DNA of 64,000 bases from UBA5704 sp036264355 (GCA_036264355.1 DATARD010000023.1:4597-68596); one strand, 5' to 3'; numbered from the stretch's first letter, positions 20,489-28,498 are shown. Program-made: numbers and translations. The notes: a model not told the origin generated them from the letters alone.

Positions 20489-21826
20489 ATGAGACCACCG
20501 CATCTCGTTCTGCTGCTCGCCGCCTTCACCCTCCTCGCCTCGGCCGCCGCCGCTCCGCCGGGCCGGCTGCTGACCGGCATCGCCATCGATCCGCAGGGAC
20601 AGCCGGTCGCCGGGGCCGCGGTCTGGCTGCCGCTGGACGACCTGACCGACGAGCAATACGCGGCCTACGTGAAGGCCGGTCCCGCGGCGGTGACCGGCGC
20701 CGACGGCCGCTTCTCGGTGAGCCTGCCCGACGGTATGGACGAGTCCGCGGTCGACGTCTGCGCTCCCGGCTCGCTCACCGGACAGATCGCTCCCGGCGGC
20801 ACGGTGGTGGTCCGGCCGGGCGGGCGGATCTTCGGCCAGGTGGTCGACGCCGCCGGAGAGCCGGTCGCCGGGATGATTGTCGGGACCCAGCTCGCCGGCA
20901 GCTCGCCGCCGGATGCCATCCTTCAATCGAGCCCCTGCAGCCACTCGGGCATCGAGAGCGGCGCCGTGACCGACGCCACGGGCCGCTTCACCCTGGAGCC
21001 GCTGGAGCCCGGCTGGTACTCGGTCCGCGGGAGCGGCGGCGCCGTCCAGTCCGCGCCGGTTCGTCTCGCCCCCGGCCAGGCGCTGGGCGGTTTGTGCCTC
21101 GTCGTCGCGCAGGGCGCGCAGGTCACCGGTCGTGTGACCGCGCAGAACGGCGCGCCGGTGCCGGGCGCCACGGTGTCTGTCGGCGGGGTCACCACCACCA
21201 CCGATGCGGCGGGTCTCTACCGGCTCACCGGTGTACCGATCGGCTCGCTCAGCATGAAGTTTGCCGACAGCTCGCATGGCACCGTCTATCGCCAGGCCGA
21301 GATCGCCGCGGGAGAGAACCGTCTGGATCTGGTGCTGCCGGACCCGCTGGTCCTCCGCGGCCGGGTGCTGCGTCCCGACGGCAAACCCGCCTCCGGCGCC
21401 ACGGTCGCGGCCCGCTCCATGCACACGGTGACGGCCGCCGACGGCACCTTCCGCCTCCGCCTGCCGAGCGGCAATGGCGACGAGCCCCTCACCATCGAGG
21501 CCGCCGGTTACGCGCCCGCCGAGGTCGTGATCGAAGACAAGCCGCAACAACCCGCCATCGAGGTCCGCCTCGTCCATCCCGGCTCCATCGCCGGCCGCAT
21601 CGTCGGACTCCGCGCGCCGGCCGGCACAGAGATCGCCGCCGCGTCGTTCCTCTTCACCCGGCAGTTTCGGCAGGTCGAAGCGGTCGCCGACGCCGAGGGA
21701 CGGTTTCACCTCTCCGGGCTCGCGCCCGGAACCTGGGTTCTCACCGCCGGCCAGGGAGAGCGGCGGAAAGTGGCCAGCGTCGCCGTCGCGGCGGGTGCGG
21801 AGAGCGCGGTCGAGGTCGCCTTCTGA
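20489..21826 (+). CDS. Secreted protein with repeated carboxypeptidase-regulatory-like (Ig-fold) domains
   Basis: A 445-aa exported protein with no catalytic domain in sight. The ATG at 20489 is chosen because it opens a clear signal peptide (MRPPHLVLLLAAFTLLASAA, cleaved near residue 24) with GGAG six bases upstream; the frame is open further 5' but there it reads as non-coding. The mature part repeats the carboxypeptidase-regulatory pattern several times: G-x-V-x-D-x-x-G-x-P-x-x-G-A-x-V followed by TDATGRFTL, TDAAGLYRL, TAADGTFRL or ADAEGRFHL. Such domains are beta-sandwiches of surface or periplasmic proteins, presumed to bind or scaffold. It is divergent from the NRPS-PKS operon across a 216-bp gap, and its stop overlaps the next start (TGATG), so the two plus-strand genes are probably cotranscribed. 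A direct link to the biosynthetic locus is not shown. Confidence 0.85.
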   Translation: MRPPHLVLLLAAFTLLASAAAAPPGRLLTGIAIDPQGQPVAGAAVWLPLDDLTDEQYAAYVKAGPAAVTGADGRFSVSLPDGMDESAVDVCAPGSLTGQIAPGGTVVVRPGGRIFGQVVDAAGEPVAGMIVGTQLAGSSPPDAILQSSPCSHSGIESGAVTDATGRFTLEPLEPGWYSVRGSGGAVQSAPVRLAPGQALGGLCLVVAQGAQVTGRVTAQNGAPVPGATVSVGGVTTTTDAAGLYRLTGVPIGSLSMKFADSSHGTVYRQAEIAAGENRLDLVLPDPLVLRGRVLRPDGKPASGATVAARSMHTVTAADGTFRLRLPSGNGDEPLTIEAAGYAPAEVVIEDKPQQPAIEVRLVHPGSIAGRIVGLRAPAGTEIAAASFLFTRQFRQVEAVADAEGRFHLSGLAPGTWVLTAGQGERRKVASVAVAAGAESAVEVAF

Positions 21827-22413
21827 TGAACGCCGCCGTGCTGCACACCCTTGGCCAGCCTCCCCGGTATGAGCCGTTTGCCGAGCCGTCTCCCGCCGAC
21901 GGGGAAGCCCTGGTGCACGTCCACGCTGCGGCGCTGAAGCCGCTCGACAAGGCGCGGGCGGACGGCTCCCACTACACGAGCATGGGCGCTCTCCCCGCCG
22001 TCGCCGGCGTCGATGGAACCGGCCGGCTCGACGATGGATCACGGGTGGTGTTCGCCTTCCCCCGGCCGCCGTTCGGTGCGATGGCCGAGCGCACCGTCGT
22101 GGCGCGGTCGCGCTGCCTGCCGGTGCCCGACGGCATCGACGACGTCACCGCCGCGGCCGTGTTCAACCCCGGCCTCTCCGCCTGGGGATCGCTGACCTGG
22201 CGCGCCCAGCTCGCGCCGGGCGAAACGGTGCTGATCCTCGGTGCCACCGGCGCGACCGGCCAGCTCGAGGCCTGGATGGACGCCTACCAGCAGCTCATGG
22301 CCCGCGTCGCCCGCGGCGAGCTGCGCCTCGACATCGAGACCGTGCCGCTCGCCGAGGTCGAGACGGCGTGGCAGCGCAACGCCAGGGGGCGGAGGATCGT
22401 GTTCGTGCCCTGA
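21826..22413 (+). pseudogene. Quinone oxidoreductase-like (MDR family) gene with a large internal in-frame deletion
   Basis: The 195-aa product starts as a zinc-independent MDR quinone oxidoreductase (groES-like half: AALKPLDKARADGSHY, PAVAGVDGTGRL, VFNPGLSAWGSL) and reaches the Rossmann entry GETVLILGATGATGQL at about residue 145. It then jumps straight to the family's C-terminal end (YQQLMARVARGELRLDIETV, AETAWQR-like tail). Family members are usually about 310-330 aa, so most of the NADPH-binding domain, roughly 120 residues, is missing. The frame stays open and the start overlaps the previous stop, so a protein may be made, but it should not bind cofactor normally. Its stop directly abuts the stop of the convergent gene with no intergenic base, which suggests the deletion belongs to a wider compaction here. 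Confidence 0.75.
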
Positions 22414-23028
22414 TCAGCCGGGCTTCGCCACCTTGGGAAAGACCTGTGACAAAAGGTCCATCACGTCCCGCGCCACGGTCGGATCACCCGTGCCCTGGTC
22501 GAGGGCCGTCACGGTCGCCGCCACCTGCCGCAGCGTGTCGAAAGAGTCCGCTCCAGGGACGCCGGCCGCTGCCACGGTGGCGTGGGCAAGAGCCTTGAGG
22601 TCAGCGATCGAATCCGGGTGGTAGGAAGCTCCCAGATACCCCGCGATCGTGGCCGCGAGAAGTGCGAGCTCCCGCGCCTGGGCCTTGGTGTCCTCCTCCA
22701 GGATCAGGCCTTGCGCCTTCTCCAGGGAGACCCAGGCGACTCCCCAGGTCTGATACTCCGCTTTCTCCAGGACATCCATGACCAGGGATGACCAACCGGA
22801 GTGCCCCTGCTCCTTTTCCAGGAGGGCTTCGAACAGCTCGTCCGCGGCGGGACCCTCGCGCACGACGGTTTCAGCATCCCAGTGCCGGAAGCGCTTCATC
22901 AGCGCCTCCACCTTGGTGAGCCGTTCGGCGCAGAGTGGGCAGACCTCGGCCAGATGTCGGCAGAATTCCGCGAAGACGCCCCCATCGGAAAGCAGCTTCG
23001 CGATGTCGGCCAGCTCCAGATGTCTCAT
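22414..23028 (-). CDS. Small protein with N-terminal HxxxxCxxC motif, last gene of a regulatory operon
   Basis: A 204-aa protein of no named family that I recognise. Near the N-terminus it has HLAEVCPLC (H-x4-C-x2-C), the zinc-binding signature of anti-sigma (zf-HC2-like) domains, after a short helix (MRHLELADIAKLL). The rest is predicted helical (DELFEALLEKEQ, KAQARELALLAATIAGYLG) and resembles the helical repeats of its neighbours. No membrane segment is visible, so it is probably cytoplasmic. The ATG at 23028 is preceded by a perfect AGGAGG six bases upstream, which decides the start over longer options. It follows the XRE regulator gene by one base. By analogy it may sense a signal and hold a regulator; that role is inference. 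Confidence 0.7.
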   Translation of the reverse strand: MRHLELADIAKLLSDGGVFAEFCRHLAEVCPLCAERLTKVEALMKRFRHWDAETVVREGPAADELFEALLEKEQGHSGWSSLVMDVLEKAEYQTWGVAWVSLEKAQGLILEEDTKAQARELALLAATIAGYLGASYHPDSIADLKALAHATVAAAGVPGADSFDTLRQVAATVTALDQGTGDPTVARDVMDLLSQVFPKVAKPG

Positions 23029-23029
23029 C

Positions 23030-23623
23030 TCATCCCTCCTCTCCGGGTGTCTCGCCGCGCCGGCTCGTCTCCAGGACAACCTGCCGGTGCAGATCGACCA
23101 GATGGCTCATGAGGTGCTTGAACGCCGCGGCGACATCTTCGGAACGATCGTTCTGCGCCGGGCGATCCACCTCGTGGTCCATGAGATGGAGCGCGTAGAA
23201 GAAGTCCAACGAGCCGAAGCCCAGAGCGACGAGCACGCGCTCCAAGGATTCGAGCTTCGGCAGCTCTTTGCCCGACTCGTATTTCGAGAGCTGGCTCTTG
23301 CCCACCCCAGCTTTGCGGGCCACCTCGGCCTGCGACTTGCCGCGCAGCTCACGGCAGCGGACCAGGGTCCGCGGGAGGTTCACGAACACGGTGTCCGGCC
23401 TCCTTGCCGGGCGATGAGGGCGCCCAGCCTTCCGGCGCCTCGCAGCATCAGGCCGGCTCCGGCGTGCGCATCCGTCTCCGGCGCGGTTCGCGTCGGCGGC
23501 CGGCGCCGCCGCCTTTGGGAGGAGAGACTCCTCGGCGACCCGCTGGCTGAGGAGGAGCAGCCGCATCGCGGCGACTGCATGCCGCCGGCAGATGTCGAGC
23601 ATGGCTTCGTCGGCTCCGGTCAC
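23030..23623 (-). CDS. XRE-family helix-turn-helix regulator
   Basis: A 197-aa DNA-binding protein. The HTH is at about residues 84-137 (LVRCRELRGKSQAEVARKAG, then SKYESGKELPKLESLERVL), the usual XRE/Cro-CI five-helix layout with a YESGK turn after the recognition helix. After it comes a helical tail (DFFYALHLMDHEV, AAAFKHLMSHLVDLHRQVV) that could dimerise or bind a partner. Residues 1-80 are Ala/Arg/Pro-rich and poorly structured. The start taken is a GTG whose bases overlap the stop of the upstream gene (GTGA), as at the previous junction; an internal ATG seven codons in is possible. It sits between two HxxxCxxC proteins, so it is the likely DNA-binding output of this operon, perhaps acting on the divergent promoter at 24516-24704. 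Confidence 0.8.
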   Translation of the reverse strand: MTGADEAMLDICRRHAVAAMRLLLLSQRVAEESLLPKAAAPAADANRAGDGCARRSRPDAARRRKAGRPHRPARRPDTVFVNLPRTLVRCRELRGKSQAEVARKAGVGKSQLSKYESGKELPKLESLERVLVALGFGSLDFFYALHLMDHEVDRPAQNDRSEDVAAAFKHLMSHLVDLHRQVVLETSRRGETPGEEG

Positions 23624-24306
23624 GATGCCTTCTCAGGAGATCGTCGCCGGCCCTTGGTCCGGACCGGCCGCAGCAGCTCCCGGAAGCCGGATTCATACCC
23701 GAGAACGTCCCCTGCGTTCGCGAAAGCTTTTTCCCAGAGCTCTTTTGCCTCGTCGAAGGCGACCCGGGAGCCTTCGAAGTCACCCAGGCTTCGCCGGGCC
23801 TTGCCGAGGTGCGCCCAGGCGAAGCCGCGCAGCAGTTTCACCCAGGATTCGTCGTTCGGGTCGTCGAAATCCCGGACGAGCATCGCCACTTCGACCGCCA
23901 GCTCCGCAAGGCGTTCCGCCGCCGCGGGCTCACCGGCCGCCGCTTCGAGACTTTTCCGGCAGAGGAGCTCGGCCAAGCCCCAGCTTTGGAGGCGCTTCGC
24001 TTTCCGGACCATGGCCTTCTGCCGTTTCAGCTTCATCCCACTGAGCTCCAGCCAGAGTCCGGCAGCTTCCGAGCGGGACCGAGCCAAGGCGATCCTGAAC
24101 CCGGGCAGCTCGCCGTACATCAGCTCACCCGCGTCATAGGCGTCCAGAAGGAAACCACCAACTTCCCGGCACTCGGAGCAGACCGTCAGATGATGGAGAA
24201 GGATGCGGTTGAGCACCTTTTCACCGCGGTATCCGGCCAGGCGATCGAGATCTGCCGGTGTGAGGTGTGCTTCCTTCAACGCCTCGCCCGCAGGGCGTGC
24301 CGTCAC
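23620..24306 (-). CDS. HxxxCxxC zinc-motif protein with TPR-like helices
   Basis: A 228-aa protein in the regulatory operon. HHLTVCSEC (H-x3-C-x2-C) lies near residue 40, an anti-sigma-type zinc signature, preceded by a short helical stretch (LTPADLDRLAGYRGEKVLNR). The C-terminal part contains TPR-like helix pairs (WVKLLRGFAWAHLGKARRSL then FEGSRVAFDEAKELWEKAF), as in the two HTH-TPR proteins across the divergent promoter. I chose the GTG at 24306 because its last two bases start the stop codon of the upstream gene (GTGA overlap); an upstream ATG would run far into that gene. No membrane helix is seen. The likely role is signal sensing by protein-protein contact; no enzyme motif is present. 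Confidence 0.72.
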   Translation of the reverse strand: MTARPAGEALKEAHLTPADLDRLAGYRGEKVLNRILLHHLTVCSECREVGGFLLDAYDAGELMYGELPGFRIALARSRSEAAGLWLELSGMKLKRQKAMVRKAKRLQSWGLAELLCRKSLEAAAGEPAAAERLAELAVEVAMLVRDFDDPNDESWVKLLRGFAWAHLGKARRSLGDFEGSRVAFDEAKELWEKAFANAGDVLGYESGFRELLRPVRTKGRRRSPEKAS

Positions 24307-24515
24307 GACGCTCTCTCCGCGGGCTGCCGTATGACCTTCAAGGGTCCCCCGCAAGCTTCGGCAATCATCCGCGAGCAGCAACCGCACCGCCGCAGCAGAT
24401 GGACCACGATGGCCCGGTTTTCGGCCCGCGAGGTCGTCCCCAGGACGAACCGGCGGAGCGTTCTTTCGGGTGGATGTTCACTGCGCCCTCTCTCCGTGGA
24501 CCTCAGGTGTTTCAT
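24303..24515 (-). CDS. Small (70 aa) HxxxxCxxC protein, first gene of the regulatory operon
   Basis: A 70-aa protein beginning MKHLRSTERG with GGAGGGG seven bases before its ATG. A short helical segment (ERTLRRFVLGTTSRAENRAI) leads into HLLRRCGCC (H-x4-C-x2-C), the helix-plus-zinc-knuckle layout of the N-terminal half of anti-sigma proteins such as the zf-HC2 group, but with no membrane anchor or sigma-binding extension afterwards. It overlaps the next gene by 4 bases (GTGA). With the two downstream relatives it gives three HxxxCxxC proteins in one operon, divergent from an HTH-TPR gene. Length, ribosome site and motif support a real gene; the function is unknown. Confidence 0.72.
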   Translation of the reverse strand: MKHLRSTERGRSEHPPERTLRRFVLGTTSRAENRAIVVHLLRRCGCCSRMIAEACGGPLKVIRQPAERAS

Positions 24516-24704
24516 GGGGCGGCCCCTCCAGATCAGCGACATGCCGAGGACTGTAGGCGCTTCCCTTCGTGGATGCGATATATTTGCGCATTGTTCCGTA
24601 TGCGTGCCCGTTTTTCTGGGAAGCCGGGATGAAGTGCCCCTTTCGTGTCTCGCTTTGTCGCGCTGAAGCACTCTGTCTTGGTGGAGGTATATCGGGAGGA
24701 ATTC
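24516..24704. promoter_or_regulatory. Divergent promoter region between the zinc-motif operon and an HTH-TPR gene
   Basis: This 189-bp gap separates two head-to-head transcription units, both coding for presumed regulators. It contains the most AT-rich stretch of the neighbourhood (gcgatatatttgcgcattg at about 24576-24594) and good ribosome sites for both genes. I cannot fix -35/-10 boxes with confidence. The arrangement makes it the natural operator region for the XRE protein. Confidence 0.45.
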
Positions 24705-26207
24705 ATGGACGACGAGCGGAAGAGGCGAAGCGAAACGCCCGAGGGCAGGCCACCCATCAACCAGGAGATCCCTCTGTTGAACCGGTCCTTCGGCGCTCTC
24801 GTCAGCCTTCTCGGCCTGACCCAGGTGAAAGCCGGCGAGCATCTCGACCTCGAGGCCGGGACGGTGTCGGAATACGTCTCCGGCAAAAGGCAGATGCTCC
24901 CGGCCAACTTCGACCGCAAATGCGGCGGCTTCGGGACGAAGACGGCGGCGGCAGGTGAGGGGATCCGAGCGATTGGGGAATGGCTGGAGAGCGACGACGA
25001 CCTGCCCATCCCCAGCCCCATTCCCACCTCGGACGGCCTGATCGCCGAGATCTCCCGCAAGGCCGCCCGCCTGGCGGCCTCGCTGCTCCCGAGAGTGCGC
25101 GCCGCCGTCGCGGAGGAGGCCCGCCGGAAGGCTCTCTCTCGCTGGAAATTCATCAAGAAGCTCAAGGTCTCCCATTGGCGGCTGATCGCCGATGCCGCGG
25201 ACGAGGTCCGGTGCTGGGACTTTGTGAAGGTGGTGGGCGAAGAGAGCGCGAAGGTCGCATCGGTCGATGCCGGCCGCGCGCGGGAGCTGGCGAGCTTTGC
25301 TCTCTGGATCGCGGAGCGGGTCCCCGGCGAGGAGGGCTGGGTGTGCCAGATTTTCGCCTGGGCGTTCCTGGCCAACTCCCGGCGTGTGGGAAACGATCTC
25401 AAGGGAGCGGAGGAGGCTCTCGTCTGCTCGAAGCGCCTTCAAGCGAACCCACCCGAGGGGCAGCCTGAGCTTCCCGAGCCCTGGCGTCTTCTCGACCTCG
25501 AAGCCTCCCTGCGGATCGACTTGCGCCAGTTGCCGGAGGCCTTGCGGTTGCTCGACCAAGCGGCAGTGGTGGCGCCTCAGACGGGTCGAATTCGCGCGCA
25601 CCTCCTGTGCATTCGGTCGATCGCTGTTGATCGGATGGGAGACCTGGAGGGATCGATCGCGGTGCTCCGGGAGGCGCTGGCCGAGATCGACGAAGAAACC
25701 GTGCCGGACCTTTTCGGCATGCTCGAATTCAACCTGGCAGACTGCCTGGCCGGCGCCGGCAAGGCCGCCGAGGCGGCGGAGATGCTCCCCACTCTGCGGC
25801 GTCTTCAGGCGCAGATCGGAGCCGGCCTCAACCAGATCCGCCTGCGATGGCTCGAAGGAAAGATCGACGCTGGCCTCGGCCGGCTCGACCGGGCGATCGA
25901 AACCCTCTCCTCGGTGCGGTCGGATTTCTCCGACGAAGGTTTGCGCTACGACGAAGCGCAGGCGGGCGTCGATCTGGCCGGCCTCTATCTTCGCAAGGGA
26001 CGGACGGCGGACGCCAAGCGGCTGGTGCTCAAGATGGAGGCGGTGTTCCGGGATGAGGGCGTGCACGCGGAGGCACAGAAGGCGCTCGCCCTCTTCAGCC
26101 GGGCCACCAAGATGGAGACGGCCACCCCCGAGTTGGCCGGGCGGGTGGGGGCCTACCTGCGTCGCGCGCAGCACGATCCGAAGCTGGTTTTCGCGGCGGC
26201 GGCGTGA
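24705..26207 (+). CDS. HTH-TPR regulatory protein, paralogue 1
   Basis: A 500-aa cytoplasmic protein. The ATG at 24705 is fixed by GGGAGGA just upstream. An XRE-like HTH is recognisable at about residues 28-62 (FGALVSLLGLTQVKAGEHLD, then TVSEYVSGKRQML), somewhat degenerate. From about residue 160 come tandem TPR-like helices: CWDFVKVVGEESAKVASVDA, PWRLLDLEASLRIDLRQLP, HLLCIRSIAVDRMGDLEGSI, FNLADCLAGAGKAAEAAEML, and AGLYLRKGRTADAKRLVLKM. The TPR half is closely related to the protein at 26727-28172, with runs such as LLDLEASLRIDLRQLPEALR identical in both, so the two arose by duplication. XRE-TPR proteins of other bacteria often bind small peptides through the TPR groove. That the same happens here is inference, helped by the secreted peptide gene lying between the paralogues. 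Confidence 0.8.
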   Translation: MDDERKRRSETPEGRPPINQEIPLLNRSFGALVSLLGLTQVKAGEHLDLEAGTVSEYVSGKRQMLPANFDRKCGGFGTKTAAAGEGIRAIGEWLESDDDLPIPSPIPTSDGLIAEISRKAARLAASLLPRVRAAVAEEARRKALSRWKFIKKLKVSHWRLIADAADEVRCWDFVKVVGEESAKVASVDAGRARELASFALWIAERVPGEEGWVCQIFAWAFLANSRRVGNDLKGAEEALVCSKRLQANPPEGQPELPEPWRLLDLEASLRIDLRQLPEALRLLDQAAVVAPQTGRIRAHLLCIRSIAVDRMGDLEGSIAVLREALAEIDEETVPDLFGMLEFNLADCLAGAGKAAEAAEMLPTLRRLQAQIGAGLNQIRLRWLEGKIDAGLGRLDRAIETLSSVRSDFSDEGLRYDEAQAGVDLAGLYLRKGRTADAKRLVLKMEAVFRDEGVHAEAQKALALFSRATKMETATPELAGRVGAYLRRAQHDPKLVFAAAA

Positions 26208-26211
26208 AGGC

Positions 26212-26252
26212 GCTCCGGCTCGCCGCGCCGCGGTCGGCGTGGCGGCCGGAGC
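26212..26252. terminator. Possible hairpin between convergent genes
   Basis: gctccggc at 26212-26219 pairs with gccggagc at 26245-26252, enclosing a GC-rich 25-nt loop, between the ends of the convergent HTH-TPR gene and the secreted peptide gene. There is no T-run, so intrinsic termination is uncertain. Confidence 0.3.
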
Positions 26253-26273
26253 CAAGGTGGCATGCGCCGCGGT

Positions 26274-26573
26274 CTAGCTGCCCGGGAGGCAGCCGCCGTT
26301 CGGGTCCATCTTGCAGCCGGAGTCCGGAGTGATGAGTGGTGCCGGTGCGGCGCTCCTTGCGAAGCAGCCGCCGTTCGGGTCCATCTTGCAGCCGTCGTCC
26401 GGGCTCACGCCGGCTCCCCAGAAGGCGGTGACCGCGGTCCAGAGCTGTTGCAGAAGACCGGGGGAGGCCGGCTGGTGCCGGGCCTGGGGAGCGGCGGCGG
26501 CCGGCCAGGGGAGCGCGAGAGCCGCGGCCAGAGCGAGAGCCGCGAGGTTTCGCCCGTGAGTGAGTGGAGGCAT
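26274..26573 (-). CDS. Small secreted protein with two CKMDPNGGC motifs
   Basis: A 99-aa protein with a classic signal peptide (MPPLTHGRNLAALALAAALA then ALPWPAAAA, cleavage near residue 28). The mature part is about 70 residues, with one amphipathic helix (LLQQLWTAVTAFWG) and two copies of D-x-G-CKMDPNGGC at residues 62-70 and 87-95, the second almost at the C-terminus. In DNA the motif is a perfect 31-bp direct repeat (26289-26319 and 26364-26394) spaced 75 bp. Four Cys in two C-x7-C pairs suggest disulfides, metal binding or a processed peptide. AAAGGAAA lies upstream of the ATG. It is divergent from the second HTH-TPR gene and convergent with the first. I know no characterised family with this motif; a peptide signal sensed by the TPR proteins is a hypothesis. 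Confidence 0.75.
   Translation of the reverse strand: MPPLTHGRNLAALALAAALALPWPAAAAPQARHQPASPGLLQQLWTAVTAFWGAGVSPDDGCKMDPNGGCFARSAAPAPLITPDSGCKMDPNGGCLPGS
26289..26394. repeat. 31-bp perfect direct repeat coding for the CKMDPNGGC motif
   Basis: The copies at 26289-26319 and 26364-26394 are identical, with exactly 25 codons from start to start. Identity at DNA level, including third positions, points to recent duplication or gene conversion of the motif rather than convergence. Confidence 0.9.
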
Positions 26574-26726
26574 AGGGGTGTTTCCTTTCGCCGAGAGCGC
26601 TCCAGGCAGGGCCGCCAGTGGCCCGCCGGGCGCCTCAAGCTCAGGAGTATGCCTCCCGCCATGCCCGGAAAATCGGGCAGGATTCTGAACAGGAGACCAA
26701 ACGCAGGGCATGGGGGAAAGTGAGAC

Positions 26727-28172
26727 ATGAGAAAGCCCGCCGGCATCGAAGCGTTCTACGGCGACGCCATCCGCGAGCTGCGGAGGCGCCACAACTGGTC
26801 CGGCCGCAGGCTTGCCCGGGAGGCGCACATTTCGCCGAGCGCGCTCCACAACTATGAGCACGGCAGCGTGCTCCGTCCGGAGGTGATCCGCAAGATCGCC
26901 CGCGCTCTGGACATCACTCCGGAGGAGCTGGACCGCGTGGCCGCCGGCCTGCGGCGAAGCGTTGCCGGGCTTGGCACGGGAGCCGAACACCTCGCTGCCC
27001 GGGTGGCCGCGGATCTGGCGGACGGCTTCGAGCCTCTCGCGGCTCGGCTCGCCGCCGCGGAAGCACGTGCTCCCCTGGCGGCCTCCGAGGAGAAGATCCG
27101 CGCCCTCGCGCCGGTCGTGGCGGATCTCGGTGCGCACGACCTGGAGGAGATGGTGGGGGAGCTCCCAATCCTCCGCTGCTGGGCCTTCGTGAAGCTGGTC
27201 GGCGAGGAGAGCGCACAGGCGGCGTCGGTGGATGCACGGCGGGCGCTCGAGCTGGCGAGCTTCGCGCTCGAGGTCGCCGAAGAGATTCCTGGTCCCGAAG
27301 GCTGGGTGAGCCGGGTCTTCGGCTGGGCAATCCAGTCCAACGCCCGGCGCGTGGGAAGCGACCTTCGAGGAGCGGAAGCGGACCTCGTGTGCTCGCAGCG
27401 CTTACAGGCAGATCCGCCGGCAGGGATGCCCGAGCTTCCCGAGCCTTGGCGCCTCCTCGACCTCGAAGCCTCCCTGCGCATCGACTTGCGCCAATTGCCG
27501 GAGGCCCTGCGGCTGCTCGACCGGGCCGCCGAGGTGGCTCCCCGCTCGGGGCCGGTCCGGGCACACCTCCTGTGCATTCGGTCGATCGCTCTGGACAGGC
27601 AGGGGGACCTGGAAGGATCGATTGCGGTGCTGCGCGAGGCGTTGGCCGAGATCACTCCTGAAACCGAGCCGCGCCTCTTCTGCATGCTCCAATTCAACCT
27701 GGCCGACTGCCTGGCCAGCGTTGGGCAGGCCGCGGAGGCTGCGGAGATGCTCCCCACTCTGCGGCGTCTTCAGGCGCGGATCGGCAAAGGCCTCAACCAG
27801 ATCCGCCTCCGCTGGCTCGAAGGGAAGATCGACGCCGGCCTCGGGCGGCTCGACCGGGCGATCGCAACCCTCACCCGGGTGCTGGACGCTTTCGCCAGGG
27901 ACGGCGTGCGCTACGACGAGGCGCAGGCGGGCGTCGAGCTGGCCGGTCTGTATCTCAGGAAGGGGCGGACGGCGGACGCCAAGCGGCTCGTGCTCAAGAT
28001 GGAGGCGGTGTTCCGGGCCAAGGGAGTGCACGCGGAAGCGCAGAAGGCGCTCGCCCTCTTCCGCCGGGCGGTCGAGAAGGAGAAGGCCACCCCCGAGCTG
28101 GCCGGCCGGGTCGTGAGCTACCTGCGCCGCGCGCAGCACGATCCGGAGCTGGTTTTCGAGGAGGCGGCGTAA
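26727..28172 (+). CDS. XRE HTH-TPR regulatory protein, paralogue 2
   Basis: A 481-aa protein. A well-formed XRE HTH lies at about residues 12-68 (IRELRRRHNWSGRRLAREAH, SPSALHNYEHGSVLRPEVI, ALDITPEELDRV). A linker of about 80 residues follows, then TPR-like repeats closely matching the protein at 24705-26207, including PELPEPWRLLDLEASLRIDL and LNQIRLRWLEGKIDAGLGRL. The HTH is closer to consensus than in the paralogue, so this copy is the better DNA binder. The ATG at 26727 has a GGGGGAAAG site upstream. It is divergent from the CKMDPNGGC secreted protein across 153 bp, the arrangement expected for a regulator and its cognate peptide. No enzymatic motif is seen. A 21-bp tandem array starts 11 bp after its stop. 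Confidence 0.85.
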   Translation: MRKPAGIEAFYGDAIRELRRRHNWSGRRLAREAHISPSALHNYEHGSVLRPEVIRKIARALDITPEELDRVAAGLRRSVAGLGTGAEHLAARVAADLADGFEPLAARLAAAEARAPLAASEEKIRALAPVVADLGAHDLEEMVGELPILRCWAFVKLVGEESAQAASVDARRALELASFALEVAEEIPGPEGWVSRVFGWAIQSNARRVGSDLRGAEADLVCSQRLQADPPAGMPELPEPWRLLDLEASLRIDLRQLPEALRLLDRAAEVAPRSGPVRAHLLCIRSIALDRQGDLEGSIAVLREALAEITPETEPRLFCMLQFNLADCLASVGQAAEAAEMLPTLRRLQARIGKGLNQIRLRWLEGKIDAGLGRLDRAIATLTRVLDAFARDGVRYDEAQAGVELAGLYLRKGRTADAKRLVLKMEAVFRAKGVHAEAQKALALFRRAVEKEKATPELAGRVVSYLRRAQHDPELVFEEAA

Positions 28173-28183
28173 CCCGGGCTACG

Positions 28184-28498
28184 TTCAATCCGCCCTGCTC
28201 AGGGTTCACTCCACCCCAGGCCACGTTCAATCTGCCCTGCTCAGGGTTCAATCCACCCCAGGCTACGTTCAATCCGCCCTGCTCAGGGTTCAATCCACCC
28301 CAGGGCAAGTTCAATCCGCCCCAGGGCAAGTTCAATCCGCCCCAGGGCAAGTTCAATCCGCCCCAGGTCAGGCTCAATCCGCCCCAGGTCAGGCTCAATC
28401 TGCCCCAGGGCAAGCTCAACCCAGACGAGGGCAAGCTCAATCCGGACGAGGGCAGATTCAATCCTGAGCAGGGCGGATTGAACGTGGCTCAGGGCAGA
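28184..28498. repeat. 21-bp tandem array (15 units), heptad-coding
   Basis: Fifteen units with exact 21-bp periodicity (starts at 28184, 28205, 28226 ... 28478). In the first six, two variants alternate (ttcaatccgccctgctcag type and ttcaatccaccccaggc type); later units are homogenised to ttcaatccgccccagggc and then drift. One plus frame reads FNPPQGK repeats, and a minus frame reads GGLNLPW repeats, without stops. No start codon, ribosome site or known family marks it as a gene, so I treat it as a minisatellite. Together with the following 37 bp, this is all that lies between the HTH-TPR gene and the CHAT-like fragment. Confidence 0.9.
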
